Shown here one piece after another: positions 34,068-48,800 of a DNA stretch of 64,000 nt. Location of the stretch: NCBI RefSeq assembly GCF_018294505.1, contig NC_057807.1, positions 168,936,685 through 169,000,684 of the forward strand, read 5' to 3'. Positions within the stretch are counted from its first letter, which is position 1; every line of letters begins with the position of its first letter. Origin of the DNA: Triticum aestivum. Lineage: Eukaryota; Streptophyta; Magnoliopsida; Poales; Poaceae. Made by a program: the position numbers and the translations under genes. The notes under the pieces are model-generated. The model was not told the origin of the DNA, made no database searches, and saw nothing but the letters and a program-made list of their open reading frames with translations.

Positions 34068-35782
34068 TGAAGGAAATATGCCCTAGATGTAATAATAAAG
34101 TTATTATTTATTTTCTTATTTCATGATAAACGTTTATTATTCATGCTAGAATTGTATTAACCGGAAACATAATACATGTGTGAATACATAGACAAACATA
34201 GTATCACTAGTATGCCTCTACTTGACTAGCTCGTTAATCAAAGATGGTTAAGTTTCCTAACCATAGACATGAGTTGTCATTTGATTAACGGATCACATCA
34301 TTAGGAGAATGATGTGATTGACTTGACCCATTCCGTTAGCTTAGCACTTGATCGTTTAGTATGTTGCTATTGCTTTCTTCATAACTTATACATGTTCCTA
34401 TAACTATGAGATTATGCAACTCCCGTTTACCGAAGGAACACTTTGTGTGCTACCAAATGTCACAACATAACTGGGTGATTATAAAGGTGCTCTACAGGTG
34501 TCTCCGAAGGTACTTGTTGGGTTCACGTATTTCGAGATTAGGATTTGTCACTCCGATTGTCGGAGAGGTATATCTGGGCCCACTTGGTTATGCACATCAC
34601 CATAAGCCTTGCAAGCATTGCAACTAATGAGTTAGTTACAGGATGATTCCGGAACGAGTAAAGAGACTTGCCGATAACGAGATTGAACTAGGTATTGAGA
34701 TACCGACGATCGAATCTCGGGCAAGTAACATACCGATGACAAAGGGAACAACGTATGTTGTTATGCGGTTTGACCGATAAAGATCTTCGTAGAATATCTA
34801 GGAGCCAATATGAGCATCCAGGTTCCGCTATTGGTTATTGAACGGAGACGTGTCTCGGTCATGTCTACATAGTTCTCGAACCCGTAGGGTCCGCACGCTT
34901 AAAGTTAGATGAGAGTTATATTATGAGTTTATGTGTTTTGATGTACCGAAGGTTGTTCGAAATCCCGGATGTGATCACGGACATGACAAGGAGTCTCAAA
35001 ATGGTCGAGACATAAAGATCAATATATTGGACGACTATATTTGGACACCGGAATAGTTCTGGGTGAGATTGGGACAATACCGGAGCTCCAGGAGGTTATC
35101 GGAACCCCCCGGGAGGTATATGGGCCTTAATGGGGTTTAGTGGAAAGGAGGGGAAAGGAGCAAGGCAGGGGGCGCCCCCCAAGCCCAGTCCAAATTGGGA
35201 GGGGGCCTCCCCCCTTTCCTTCCTCCCTCCTTCCTCTTCCTTCCCTCTCCTTCTCCAAATAGGAAAAGGAGGAGTCCTACTCCCAGTGGGAGTAGGACTC
35301 CCCCCTTGGGCGCGCCTCCTCCCCTTGGCCGGCCCCTCCTCCACTCCTTTATATACGGGGGAGGGGGCACCCCATAGACACAACAATTGATCATTGATCT
35401 CTTAGCCGTCTGCGGTGCCACCCTCCACCATAGTCCTCCTCGATAATATCATAGTGGTGCTTAGGCGAAGCCCTGCGTCGGTAGAACATCATCATTGTCA
35501 CCACGCCGTCGTGCTGACGGAACTCTCCCTCAAAGCTCGGCTGGATCGGAGTTCGAGGGACGTCATCGAGCTGAACGTGTGCAAGAACTCGGAGGTGCCG
35601 TGCGTTCGGTACTTGATCGGTCGGATCGTGAAGACGTACGACTACATCAACCGCGTTGTGCTAACGCTTCCGCTTTCGGTCTACGAGGGTACATGGACAA
35701 CACTCTCCCCTCTCGTTGGTATGCATCACCATGATCTTGCGTGTGCTTAGGAATTTTTTTGAAATTACTACATTCCCCAATA
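34068..35782 (+). mobile_element. 5' LTR of a BARE1/WIS/Angela-like copia element (1,715 bp)
   Basis: It starts TGAAGGAAATATGCCCTAGA and ends CATTCCCCAATA, where the family ends in CA; the last CA has decayed to TA. It is followed by the primer-binding-site variant GTGGCATCCGAGCCTGG. A TATA box (TTTATATACGG) lies at about 35,348 and a perfect 13-bp inverted repeat around AGT at 35,272-35,300. The sequence is familiar as the most abundant copia family in Triticeae. Confidence 0.85.
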
Positions 35783-38700
35783 GTGGCATCCGAGCCTGGT
35801 TTTATGCGTAGATGTTATATGCACGAGTAGAACACAAGTGAGTTGTGGGTGATACAAGTCATACTGCTTACCAGCACGTCACACTTTGGTTCGGAGGTAT
35901 TGTTGGATGAAGCATCCCGGACCGACATTACGCGTATGATTACGCGAGACTGGTTCTACCGACGTGCTTTGCACATAGGTGGCTGGTGGGTGTCAGTTTC
36001 TCCAACTTTAGTTGAACCAAGTGTGGCTACGCCTGGTCCTTGAGAAGGTTAAAAAAACACTAACTTGACGAACTATCGTTGTGGTTTTGATGCGTAGGTA
36101 AGAACGGTTCTTCCTGAACCTGTAGCAGCCACGTAAAACTTGCAACAACAAAGTAGAGGACGTCTAACTTGTTTTTGCAGGGCATGTTGTGATGTGATAT
36201 GGTCAAGGCATGATGCCATATTTTATTGTATGAGATGATCATGTTTTGTAACCGAGTTATCGGCAACTGGCAGGAGCCATATGGTTGTTGCTTTATTGTA
36301 TGCAATGCAATCGCCCTGTAATTGCTTTACTTTATCACTAAGCGGTAGCGATGGTCGTAGAAGCAATAGTTGGCGAGAAACAAGGTGTCGCACCAGTGAC
36401 GATGGTGGTCATGATGGTGCTTCGGAGATGGAGATCACAAGCACAAGATGATGATGGCCATATCATATCACTTATATTGATTACATGTGATGTTTATCTT
36501 TTATGCATCTTATCTTGCTCTGATTGACGGTAGCATTATAAGATGATCTCTCACTAAATTTCAAGATAGAAGTGTTCTCCCTGAGTATGCACCGTTGCCA
36601 AAGTTCGTCGTGCCCAGACACCATGTGATGATAGGGTGTGATAAGCTCTATGTCCATCTACAACGGGTGCAAGCCAGTTTTGCACACGCAGAATACTCAG
36701 GTTAAACTTGACGAGCCTAGCATATGCAGATATGGCCTCGGAACACTGAGACCGAAAGGTCGAACGTGAATCATATAGTAGATATGATCAACATAGTGAT
36801 GTTCACCATTGAAAACTACTCCATTTCACGTGATGATCGGTTATGGTTTAGTTGATTTGGATCGCGTGATCACTTATATGATTAGAGATATGTCTATCTA
36901 AGTGGGAGTTCTTAAGTAATATGATTAATTGAACTTAAATTTATCATGAACTTAGTCCTGGTAGTATTTTGCAAATTATGTTGTAGATTAATAGCTCGCG
37001 TTGTTGCTTTCATATGTTTATTTTGATATGTTCCTAGAGAAAGCTATGTTGAAAGATGTTAGTAGCAATAATGCGGATTGGATCCGTGATCTGAGGATTG
37101 TCCTCATTGCTGCACAGAAGAATTATGTCCTTGCACCGCTAGGTGACAGACCTATTGCAGGAGCAGATGAAGACGTTATGAACATTTGGCTAGCTCAATA
37201 TGATGACTACTTGATAGTTTAGTGAACCATGCTTAACGGCTTAGAATCGGGACTTCAAAGATGTTTTGAACGTCATGGGCCATATGAGATGTTCCAGGAG
37301 TTGAAGTTAATATTTCAAGCAAATACTCGAGTTGAGAGATATGAAGTCTCCAACAAGTTCTATAGCTAAAAGATGGAGGAGAATTGCTCAACTAGTGAGC
37401 ATGTGCTCTGATTGTCTGGGTACTACAATCGCTTGAATCAAGTGGGAGTTAATCTTCCAGATAAGATAGTGATTGACAGAGTTTGTAGTCACCATCACCA
37501 AGTTAGTAGAACTTCGTGATGAACTATAGTATGCAAAGGATGACGAAAACGATTCCCTAGCTCTTCATGATGTTGAAATCAACGAAGGTAGAAATCAAGA
37601 AAGAGCATCAAGTGTTGATGATTGACAAGGCCACTAGTTTCAAGAAAAGGGCAAAGGGAAAGAAAGGGAACTTCAAGTAGAATGATAAGAAAGTTGTCAC
37701 TCCCGCGAAGAAGCCCAAAGCTGGACCAAAGCCTGAAACTGAGTGCTTACACTGCAAAGGAAATGGTCACTGGAAACGGAAATTCCCTGAATATTTGGTG
37801 GATAAGAAGGATGGCAAAGTGAACAAGGGTATATTTGATATACACATTATTGATGTATGCCTTACTAATGTTTATAGTAGCCCCCGAGTATTTGATTGGT
37901 TGCTAAGATTAGTAACTCAAAATAGGAGTTACATAATAAACAGAGACTAGTTGAGGGGAAGTGATGATGAGTGTTGGAAGTAGTTCCAAGATTGATATGA
38001 TCATCATCACACAGTCCCTATACTTTCGGGATTAGTGTTAAACCTAAATAAATGTTATTTGGCATTTGCGTTGAGCATGAATATGATTTGATCATGTTTA
38101 TTGCACTACGGTTATTCATTTAAAGTCAAAGAATAATTTTTGTTCTGTTTACATGAATAAAACCTTCAATGGTCATACACCCAATGAAAATAGTTTGTTG
38201 GATCTCGATCGTATTGATACACATATTCATAATATTGATGCCAAAAGATGCAAAGTTTATAATGATAGTGCAACTTATTTGTGGCACTGCCGTTTGGGTC
38301 ATATTGGTGTAAAGCGCATGAAGAAACTCCATAAAGATGGATTTTCGGAATCACTTTGTTATGAATCATTTGATGCTTGTGAACCATGCCTTTTGGGCAA
38401 GATGACTAAAACTCCGTTCTCCAGAACAATGGAACGAGGTACTAACTTGTTGGAAATAATACATACTGAAGTATGCAAACCAATGAGTATTAAGGCTCGT
38501 GGCGGGTATCGTTATTTTCTGACCTTCACAGATGATTTGAGCAGATATGGGTATATCTACTTGATGAAACATAAGTCTAAAATAGTTGAAAGGTTCAAAG
38601 AATTTCAGAGTGAAGTGGAAAATCATCGTAACAAGAAAATTTCTGCGATCTGATCGTGGAGATGAATATTTGAGTTACGAGTTTGGCCTTCAGTTAAAAT

Positions 38701-40084
38701 AATGTGGAATAGTTTCACAAACTCATACCACCTGGAACACCATAGCGTAATGGTGTCTCTGAACGTCATAACCGCACTTTATTTGATATGGTGCGATCAA
38801 TAATGTTTCTTACAGATTTACCAATATTGTTTTGGGGTTATGCATTAGAGATAGGTGCATTCATGTTAAATAGGGCACCATCTAAATCCATTGAGATGAC
38901 ACCGTATGAACTTTGGTTTAGCAATAAACCTAAGCTGTCGTTTCTTAAAGTTTGGAGTTGCTATGCTTATGTGAAAAGGTTTCAACCTGATAAGCTCGAA
39001 CCCAAATCGGAGAAATGCGTCTTCATAGGATACCCAAAGGAGATTGTTGGGTACACCTTCTAATCACAGATTCGAAGGCAAAATATTCGTTGTTAAGAAT
39101 GGATCCTTTCTAGAGAAGGAGTTTCTCTCGAAAGAAGTGAGTGGGAGAAAAGTAGAACTTGATGAGGTAATAGTACCTTCTCCGAATTGGAAAATACTTC
39201 ATCGCTGAAATCAGTTCCAGTGATTCCTACACCAATTAGTGAGGAAGCTAATGATGATGATCATGAAACTTCAGATCAAGTTACTATAGAACCTCGTAGG
39301 TCTTCCAGAGTACGGTCCGCACCATAGTGGTACGGTAATCCTGTTCTGAAAGTCATGGTACTAGAACATGATAAACCTACGAACTATGAGGAAGCGATGA
39401 TGAGCCCAGATTAAGCGAAATGGCTGGAGGCCATGAAATCTGAGATAGGATCCAAGTATGAGAACAAGGTGTGGACTTTGGTGGACTTGCCTGATGATCG
39501 GCAAGCCATAGAAAATAAATGGATCTTTAAGAGGAAGATGGACGTTGATAGTAGTGTTACTATCTACAAAGCTCAACTTGTCGCAGAAAGGTTTTCGACA
39601 AGTTCAAGGTGTTGACTACAATGAGATTTTCTCAACTTTAGCGATGCTTAAGTCTGTTCGAATCATGTTAGAAATTGCCACATTTTATGAAATCTGGCAA
39701 ATGGATGTCAAAACTACATTCCTTAATGGTTTTCTTAAAGAAGAGTTGTATATGATGCAACCAGAAGGTTTTGTCAATCCTAAAGGTGCTAACAAAATGT
39801 GCAAGCTCCAGCGATCCATCTATGGACTGCTGCAAGCATCTTAGAGTTGGAATATATGCTTTGATAAGTTGATCAAAGCATATAGTTTTATACATACTTG
39901 CGGTGAAGCCTGTATTTACAATAAAGTGAGTGGGAGCACTACCGCCTTTCTGATAAATATATGTGAGTAACATATTGTTGATCAGAAATGATGTAGAATT
40001 TTTCTGGAAAGCATAAAGGAATATTTGAAAGGAGTTCTTTAAAAGAAAGACCTCAGTAAAGCTACTTACATATTGAGTATCAAG
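35783..40084 (+). pseudogene. Copia internal region (gag, integrase, RT), heavily mutated and truncated
   Basis: Order follows copia elements: leader; a gag remnant (AQKNYVLAPLGD at about 37,110); a nucleic-acid-binding knuckle remnant (about 37,740-37,790); the pre-integrase zinc segment (WHCRLGHIGVKRMKKLHK, CEPCLLGKM); the integrase core (FTDDLSRYGYIY, later RSDRGDEY and QRNGVSERHN); and an RT start (WQMDVKTTFLNGFLKEEL). The first catalytic Asp of integrase is replaced: the usual HTDVCGPM reads HTEVCKPM. The RT active-site segment expected near 39,960 is destroyed by stops. The sequence breaks at 40,084, where a CACTA element begins. RNase H and the 3' LTR are not in the window. Confidence 0.85.
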
Positions 40085-40934
40085 CACTACAAAAAAAGAC
40101 ACATCCGTGACATTTTGGGCCGAACGAATTTTTTTCTGTCATACGTATGACACTTCTATGACGATAATTGTGACAGAACCCGGTATCATCATAGATGTGG
40201 TGTGCTCCAACTTCTATGCGAAAAATCATGACAGAAAATGGGCTTTTCGTCCAGGGCGGGCTGGAGACGCAACTGCATGACATTCTTTGGGCCGTCCATG
40301 ATGGAAAAAACAGTGGTAGAAGCGAGGGGGAGGAAAATTTTGGGGATTTGCCGGTTATGGTGGGAGGTCGGGGGACGAGCGATGTGCATTTCTCTCGTAC
40401 ACATACGCGTGTGTGTGCGAGGCGTTGGCTCTAACTGAACCCGAGCGAGGCGTTGGGCTCTAACTGAACCTGAGCGATTGCACTACAGGCTACGCGTTAC
40501 TAAACCCGAGCGATCGATCGATGGCTGTTAACTGAACCCGATGGAGCGATTCCTTCGCTACTGCTGCTAACTGAAGCCGATTGTTTGGATGAACAGTGAG
40601 CGTTGCGGGGGGGGGGGTGGATGAACAATGAGCGGTGGTGTTGCCTCTGGATGAACAGGACCCCATGGTGTGGAGGGCTGGATGAACAGTAGATGGTGGA
40701 GGGGTGGCCGTGGAGGGGTGGTTGAACAGGACCCCGTGGTGTGGAGGGATGGATGAACAGTAGACAGTGGAGGGGTGCCCGTGGAGGGGTGGTTGAACAG
40801 TAGCCAGTGGAGTAGCGCGCGGTGGAGGATGGATGAACACGAGCCCGTGGAGGCTGGATGAGGTCGACGGTAGCCCGTGGCGGCTGGAGGAGGTCGACGG
40901 TGGAGATGAATAGTATCCCGTGGAGTCTCGTTTT

Positions 40935-41225
40935 GCGGTATGCCACACCCCTCCCGATGAACATGACCCCCGTTTTGACAGTAGCGCTCCAACACAAGTC
41001 CGTTTTGTCCGTTTTGCGGTACGCCACACCCCTCCCGATCCACAGGACCCCCGTTTCGACCGTAGGAGGTCTGTTTCCTCCGTTTTGTGGTACGCCACAC
41101 CCCTCCCGATCAACAAGACCCCCGTTTCGACCGTAGGAGGTCCGTTTCCTCCGTTGTGCGGTACGCCAGACCCCTCCCGATGAACAGGATCCCGTTTCAA
41201 ACCTGGCCGGTCGAACACAGGGCCG
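40935..41225 (+). repeat. Tandem array, TACGCCACACCCCTCC unit (second copy)
   Basis: Four to five units with GGTACGCCACACCCCTCCCG and GACCCCCGTTTCGACCGTAG, collinear with 62-335. Confidence 0.75.
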
Positions 41226-41603
41226 TTTCCTCCATTGTGCGGTACGCCAGGCCTCATTTCCATCGCCTGTTCCGTCCAAGCCCTTCCGATGAACACGATC
41301 ACGCATTCCGTTCCGACCCAGCCAGTTGGCTCCCCATGAACACGACGACGACGCTGTTTCTCCGTTCCGACCCAGCCATGTACACGAGCCCTCGCTGTAC
41401 GTATGCGCGAGTAGGCGTTCGAGACCCCGCCCGTATGTACACATACGTGGCCGTATTTTCTTTCTTGCACCCTGGCCACTGTACGTACATGTACATGCTA
41501 CGTGGGAGCCTCTACTACGACACATGCGTGCCCCTACATTCACCAGTATATATGTATGTACATGTTCGCGACCAGAATGACAGCGCTACGTATGCTTCGA
41601 CCA

Positions 41604-41955
41604 GGTGGGTCCCGATTGTCAGGCACTTCCTTGCGTGCAAAAATGTAGCTGGTGGGTCCCAACAGTCAGAGGGGCGAATCGTTTTTTTTTTGCCCGGACG
41701 CACTTCCTTTGTGGCGAAGATGTAGCTGGTGGGTCCCAGCAGTCACGGGGGCGAATCATTTTTTTTTGCCCGGACGCACTTCCTTGCGTGCGAAGATGTA
41801 GCTCGTGGGTCCCAGCACTCAGGGGGGCGAATCGTTTTTTTTTTGCCCGGACGCACTTCCTTGCGTGCGAAGATGTAGCTGGTGGGTCCCAGCAGTCAGG
41901 GGGAAATGTTTTTTTCATGAAATATGGTGGCCCGTCCGGTGGGTCCCTGCTGTCA
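41604..41955 (+). repeat. Tandem array, GGTGGGTCCCAGCAGTCAGG unit (second copy)
   Basis: Five units of about 75-80 bp with TTTTTGCCCGGACGCACTTC and GTGCGAAGATGTAGCT, collinear with 804-1,200. They are more uniform than the first array, so probably younger or more recently homogenised. Confidence 0.8.
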
Positions 41956-42847
41956 GGTGGAGGAATCATTATTTTGCGCATAATAAGGAGGCACTTCCTT
42001 GCTGCGGCCGTGGACCCAGCTGTCAGCCTCTCCACGTACAGTCCACGTCCGATGGAAGTCGTTCCTTGACCATGTTGACCACAGCGCGCCGAGAGCACCA
42101 CGGCAGTGGACGACGGCGAGGCCTTGGAAGGGGACGACTCGGAGCCGGGGAAGACGCAGCAGTGGATGCCCACAAGAAGAGGAGTACGAGGGTTCACTGG
42201 TTCGGCTGCGGTGTGAGGCTGCTGTCGCTGCAGAATAACAGGGGGTGTGGGTGAGTAGAGGGACGGCCTGGACAGCGGTGGGAGTAGTAGGGGGCGGTGA
42301 AGCCTCCGCGGCATCACAGCCGGCCACGGGAGGCAGGAGCACGCGGCACGACCGGCGCTGGTTTGGGCGGATGGAGCAAGAAGACCAGAGGTTGAAGAAG
42401 CACTACGGCCGTTGGATGAACATCATATGGTAACAGGAGCTAGAATCGTTCATATTGACTAAGTTGAGAAACCCCTCCGTCCCCGTCAACTTGGTAGGCC
42501 CACAAGTCAGCCTCCCACTATGCTGGGTTCCAGCTGGCACGGGGAGTATTCATTTTTTGTGCGTAATAAGGAGGCACTTCCTTGTGTGCGAAGATAGCTG
42601 GTGGGTCCGACATGTCAGCTGGGGGCACGTTTTTTTCGCGAAATACAGAGGCCCTTCCAGTGGGTCCCAGATGTCAGGTGGAGGAATAATTATTTTGCGT
42701 GTAATAAGGAGGCACTTCCTTGCTGCGGCCGTGGACCCAGCTGTCAGCCTCTCCACGTACAGTCCACGTCCGATGGAAGCCGTTCCTTGACCACGTTGAC
42801 CATGCCGCACTGAGAGCACCAGGGCGGTGGACGACGGCGAGGCCTAG

Positions 42848-45800
42848 TGTCAGGACCCTGACTCCATGCCACATCGATCTAGCATGTAACACCTCATATC
42901 ACTTTGCGGCCTCACGCACTGTATTCCCACGGGTGTCGCCTTACCTTTGCCCGGGACCGTTTGCGCCTTTGGCACACGTATATGGTAGTGTCGCTAGCAT
43001 CCATATGATAAGGAGCCCGGGCTGACATGGCTAGTCGTAAACCCAAAGTGGCACAAACTTACAGGGACAGGCATCCATGACCCAGCATCGAACATGTCGG
43101 TCATCAGCGAGTGGATCGAGGCTGTAGCACTGGGCTAGCAGGACTCCGGTGAACCGGGCTGTAGCGGGCTAACCGGACTCCGGTATTCATCACATGACAT
43201 TTCCCCGAAGGGACAGACACAGGAACGAAGAAGGACACATGCCGGCCAGCCTAAGTGTTCCGGAGCAGTAGCAAGCTACCATGGCTCACTGGAAGCACTA
43301 GGAGACATTTCCCGGTAAGAGAGGCTACTAAGGATAAACAACTAGACAGTCAGATCCCACACATACCAAGCATTTCAATAAAATACACACAATATGCTCG
43401 ATATGTGCAAATACAACATGGCATCACAGCATGACTCTACAACAAAAGTATTTTATTCAATAGGCTCCGAGGAGCGAGATATTACAAACATGGGTCTCAT
43501 GACCCAACATTCAGAGCATACAACTCAAAGCACAAGCAGAAGCTTAACATGTCTGGGTACAGACATCTATAAATGAAAAAGGCTGAAAAGCCTGACTATC
43601 TACCAGATCCTGCCAAGGGCACAAGATCGTAGCTGAGGTAACAAGCTCAACGTCGAAGTCCACGCGGAACTACTAGTGAGACGGAAGTCTGTGCAAAAAC
43701 GTAAAATAGGCAAACGTGAGTACAAATGTACCCAACAAGACTTACATCAGAACTAACTACATATGCATCATTATCAACAAAGGGGATGGTGGGGTTTAAC
43801 TGCAGCAAGCCAACTTTGACTCGGTGGCTATCCTGAACTATGACTGCAAGTAACTCTTTTGTGGTGGCGCACACGAGTCCACATATTCACCATATCAATA
43901 CACCACTATGGATCCGCTCCCGTCTCCCTACGAGAACGCCATCCATAGCACTCACGCTTGTCTTGCGCATTTTAAAGTATCCACTTTCACTTGTCTATGA
44001 ACTGTACAGGCAACCCAGAGGTCCTTTACCACGGACACGGCTATTCGAATAGATCATATTAACCCTGCAGGGGTGTACTTCTTCACACACGCTCTCGCCA
44101 CTTACCGCCATGTACACCTCGTGTATCTCGGCAACCTTCAAGCGGAAGCCTGGCGAGGGAGTCGGCCACGACCTGACTAACCACACAAGTCTCTTGTCCA
44201 GGTTTATCGCCTATTCGGGTTCCATCCGCAAGGAGATCCGGCCGGGGTGTCGCTCACGGCCCCAAACGATGTGAGCAGGGTTCCCAAGCCCACCATCCGG
44301 GTGCCACTTGGTACACCATGCCACTGTGCCTAGTCTGTCCCAAGCCCACCTGTACCGGGTGCCACTTGGTAGACTACTAACACTACCTCCAAACAGCAGA
44401 AACTAGTTGCAACTCCTGGACAGAGATCAAGTTGATTAATAAGCTGAGAGAGCTTGGAGTGCCCGGAGCCCAACGTGTGGTAGTAACTGTTCATGGATCA
44501 CAAACACAGAACTCAGTTCCCGAGGACGGTTTCAATGAGACAACCCACCATGTACTCCTACATGGCCTCTCACCGCTACCTTTACCAAATCGTGTTCACA
44601 CACTTAGCTCACACATACTAGGACATGTTCACACACCTCTGATTCATCCCCGATGAATCAGACCTGACTCAACTCTAAGTAGTAGCAGGCATGACAAACA
44701 AGCATGAATGAGTAGGCACATCAGGGCTCAAACAACTCCTACTCATGCTAGTGGGTTTCATCTATTTACTGTGGCAATGACAGGTCATGCAGAGGATAAA
44801 GGGGTTCAACTACCGCAGCAAGTAACAGTTGTATCGTTGTTGTCCTAATGTAGTAAAATAGAGCAGGAGCGAGAGAGTGGGATTGTATCGGAATGAACAA
44901 GGGGGTTTTGCTTGCCTGGCACTTCTGAAGATAGTATATCTCTTCATCGGTGTCATCGATCTCATCGTCAGAACCACGTCTATCGAGAGGGGACAAACAC
45001 CGGCAAACAAGGAAGAACACAATCAATGCAATGCACAATATGATGCATGATCATGACATGGCAATATGCTGTGATTTGAGCTAATGAAACTAGCAACAGA
45101 TTAAATGAAGTTGGTTTGAATACAAGATTCAAATTCAAACTCCATATGTGATTAATCAAATGCCATTTAATTTATTTGACCTAAAAAGATAACAAAAGTT
45201 CTTCTAACATGCATGAAAATGGTACGGATGGATAGATTGGATTTTTCTAATCATTTTTCATATATAATTTATTTCATTTGGAGTTACGGTTGAATTTATA
45301 TGATTTTTAGAAGTTTAGGGCATTTTCCGGAATTTCCTGAAGTAAAATAAATCCAGAAAATACATATTGCATCAGCATGACATCACCCTAATGTCAGCAG
45401 GTCAACTGGGCGCCTCCAGGTCAAACCTGACCAGTGGGGTCCACTGGTCAGTGACTGGGGCTGGTTAGTGACGCTGACAGGTGGGCCCGGTCAACAGACA
45501 CGTCAGCTTGGTCAACTCTGACACGTGGGGCCCGTTGGGTTATGAACTAATTTAAGCAGGAAATTAAACTAACCTAAGCAGGCACTAGGGCCCACATGGC
45601 AGTGGCCCTGGGGTGTGTAGCGGGGTTATTAGCGCTAATTAACCGGCGCCACGTCAGCAGGTGACGCCGGCGACCACAGAAGTGGCGGGAACTCGCCGGA
45701 GTTGGTCGGGGCGGCGCTACAGGCTGCGGCTAGGCACGCTAAGGGCACTAGGAGGGAGCCCGTGCTCCCATGCATCTAGGGGCGCACACAGCTGGGCATA

Positions 45801-48800
45801 GGGAGTCCTACAGGCAGTCAAGCTCTAATACCAAAGCTGTCAGGACCCAGACTCAATGCCACATCGATCTAGCATGTAACACCTCATATCACTTTGCGGC
45901 CTCACGCACGGTATTCCCACGGGTGTCGCCTTACCTTTGCCCGGGACCGTTTGCGCCTTTAGCACACGTATATGATAGTGTCGCTAGCATCCATATGATA
46001 AGGAGCCCGGGATGACATGGATAGTCGTAAACCCAAAGTGGCACAAACTTACAGGGACAGGCATCCATGACCCAGCATCGAACATGTTGGTCATCAGCGA
46101 GTGGATCCAGGCTGTAGCACTGGGCTAGCAGGACCCTGGTGAACCGGGCTGTAGCGGGCTAACAGGACTCCGGTATTCATCACGTGACATTTCCCCGAAG
46201 GGACAGACACAGGAACGAAGAAGGACACATGTCGGCCGGCCTAAGTGTTCCGGAGTAGTAGCAAGCTACCATGGCTCAGTGGAAGCACTAGGAGACATTT
46301 CCTGGTAAGGGAGGCTACTAAGGATAAACAACTGGATAGTCAGATCCCACACATACCAAGCATTTCAATAACATACACACAATATGCTCGATATGTGCAA
46401 ATACAACATGGCATCACAACATGACTCTACAACTCAAGTATTTTATTCAATAGGCTCCGAGGAGCGAGATATTACAAACATGGGTCTCATGACCCAACAT
46501 TCAGAGCATACAAGTCAAAGCACAAGCGGAAGCTTAACATGTCTGGGTACAGACATCTATAAATGAAAAAGGTTGAAAAGCCTGACTATCTACCAGATCC
46601 TGCCGAGGGCACAAGATCGTAGCTGAGGTAACAAACTAAACGTCGAAGTCCACGCGGAACTACTAGTGAGACGGAAGTCTCTGCAAAAACGTAAAATAGG
46701 CAAACGTGAGTACAAATGTACCCAGCAAGACTTACATCAGAACTAACTACATATGCATCATTATCAACAAAGGGGATGGTGGGGTTTAACTGCAGCAAGC
46801 CAGCTTTGACTCGGTGGCTATCCTGAACTACGATTGCAAGTAACTCTTTTGAGGTGGCGCACACGAGTCCACATATTCACCATATCAATACACCACTATG
46901 GATCCGCTCCCGTCTCCCTACGAGAACGCCATCCATAGCACTCACGCTTGTCTTGCGCATTTTAAAGTATCCACTTTCACTTGTCTATGAACTGTACAGG
47001 CAACCCAGAGGTCCTTTACCGCGGACACGGCTATTCTAATAGATCATATTAACCCTGCAGGGGTGTACTTCTTCACACACGCTCTCGTCACTTGCCGCCA
47101 TGTACACCTCGTGTATCTTGGCAACCTTCAAGTGGAAGCCTGGCGAGGGAGTCGGCCACGACCTGACTAACCACACAAGTCTCTCGTCCAGGTTTATCGC
47201 CTATTCGGGTTCCATCCGCAAGGAGATCCGGCCGGGGTGTCGCTCACGACCCCAAACGATGTGAGCAGGGTTCCCAAGCCCACCATCTGGGTGCCACTTG
47301 GTACACCGTGCCACTGTGCCTAGTCTGTCCCAAGCCCACCTGTACCGGGTGCCACTTGGTAGACTACTAACACTACCTACAAACACCAGAAACTAGTTGC
47401 AACTCATGGACAGAGATAAAGTTGATTAATAAGCCGAGAGAGCTTGGACTGCCCGGAGCCCAATGTGTGGTAGTAACTGTTCATGGATCACAAACATAGA
47501 ACTTAGTTCCTGAGGACGGTTTCAATGAGACAACCCACCATGTACTCCTACATGGCCTCTCACCGCTACCTTTACCAAATCGTGTTCACACACTTAGCTC
47601 ACACATAGTAGGACATGTTCACACACCTCTGATTCATCCCCGATGAATCAGACCTGACTCAACTCTAAGTAGTAGCAGGCATGACAAACAAGCATGAATG
47701 AGTAGGCACATCAGGGCTCAAACAACTCCTACTCATGCTAGTGGGTTTCATCTATTTACTGTGGCAATGACAGGTCATGCAGAGGATAAAGGGGTTCAAC
47801 TACTGCAACAAGTAACAGTTGTATCGTTGTTGTCCTAATGTAGTAAAATAGAGCAGGAGCGAGAGAATGGGATTGTATCGGAATGAACAAGGGGGTTTTG
47901 CTTGCCTGGCACTTCTGAAGATAGTATATCTCTTCATCGGTGTCATCGATCTCATCGTCAGAACCACGTCTATCGAGAGGGGACAAACACCGGCAAACAA
48001 GGAAGAACACAATCAATGCAATGCACAATATGATGCATGATCATGACATGGCAATATGCTGTGATTTGAGCTAATGCAACTAGCAACAAATTAAATGAAG
48101 TTGGTTTGAATACAAGATTCAAATTCAAACTCCATATGTGATTAATCAGATCCATTTAATTGATTTGACCTAAACAGTGAACAAAAATTCTTCTAACATG
48201 CATGAAAATAGTACAGATGGATAGATTGGATTTTTCTGATCATTTTTCATATATAATTTATTTCATTTGGAGTTACGGTTGAATTTATATGATTTATAGA
48301 ATTTAGGGCATTTTCTGGAATTTCCTGAAATAAAATAAATCCAGAAAATACATATTGCGTCAGCATGACATCACCCTGATGTCAGAAGGTCAACTGGGCG
48401 CCTCCAGGTCAAACCTGGCCAGTGGGGTCCACTGGTCAGTGATTGGGGCTGGTTAGTGACGCTGACAGGTGGGCCCAGTCAATAGACACGTCAGCTTGGT
48501 CAACTCTGACACGTGGGGCCCGTTGGGTTATGAACTAATTGAAGCAGGAAATTAAACTAACCTAAGCAGGCACTAGGGCCCACATGGCAGTGGCCCTGGG
48601 GGTGTTTAGCGGGGTTATTAGCGCTAATTAACCGGCGCCACGTCAGCAGGTGACGCCGACGACCACAACAGCGGCAGGAACTCGCCGGAGTTGGTCGGGG
48701 CGGCGCTACAGGCTGCGGCTGGGCACGCTGAGGGCACCAGGAGGGAGCCCGTGCTCCCGCGCATCTAGGGGCGCACGCAGCTGAGCACAGGGAGGCCGGG

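Larger units (their letters stand above)
40085..42847 (+). mobile_element. CACTA element, left part (terminal repeat plus tandem arrays)
   Basis: It begins CACTACAAAAAAAGACACAT, the diagnostic terminus of plant CACTA (En/Spm) elements, inserted in the copia RT after AAG (the candidate 3-bp target site). Typical subterminal repeats follow: CTAACTGAACCCGAGCGA several times at 40,428-40,580, then GGATGAACAGT arrays to 40,870. The blocks shared with 1-2,400 come next. At 42,847 an LTR retrotransposon interrupts it and the sequence resumes at 50,008. No transposase gene was recognised, so it is probably non-autonomous. The right-hand CACTA terminus was not found. Confidence 0.75.

Noticed and set aside
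40490..41543. Two overlapping minus-strand open frames of 329 and 347 codons
   Set aside because: They lie entirely in GC-rich tandem arrays of the CACTA element, two frames are open at once, and the protein simply repeats the DNA unit. Shorter versions at 251-858 have the same origin.
42848..48790. Simple tandem segmental duplication of a 2.99-kb unit
   Set aside because: The primer-binding site between the copies, TG...CA ends and the CCTAG duplication show that these are the two LTRs of one element.
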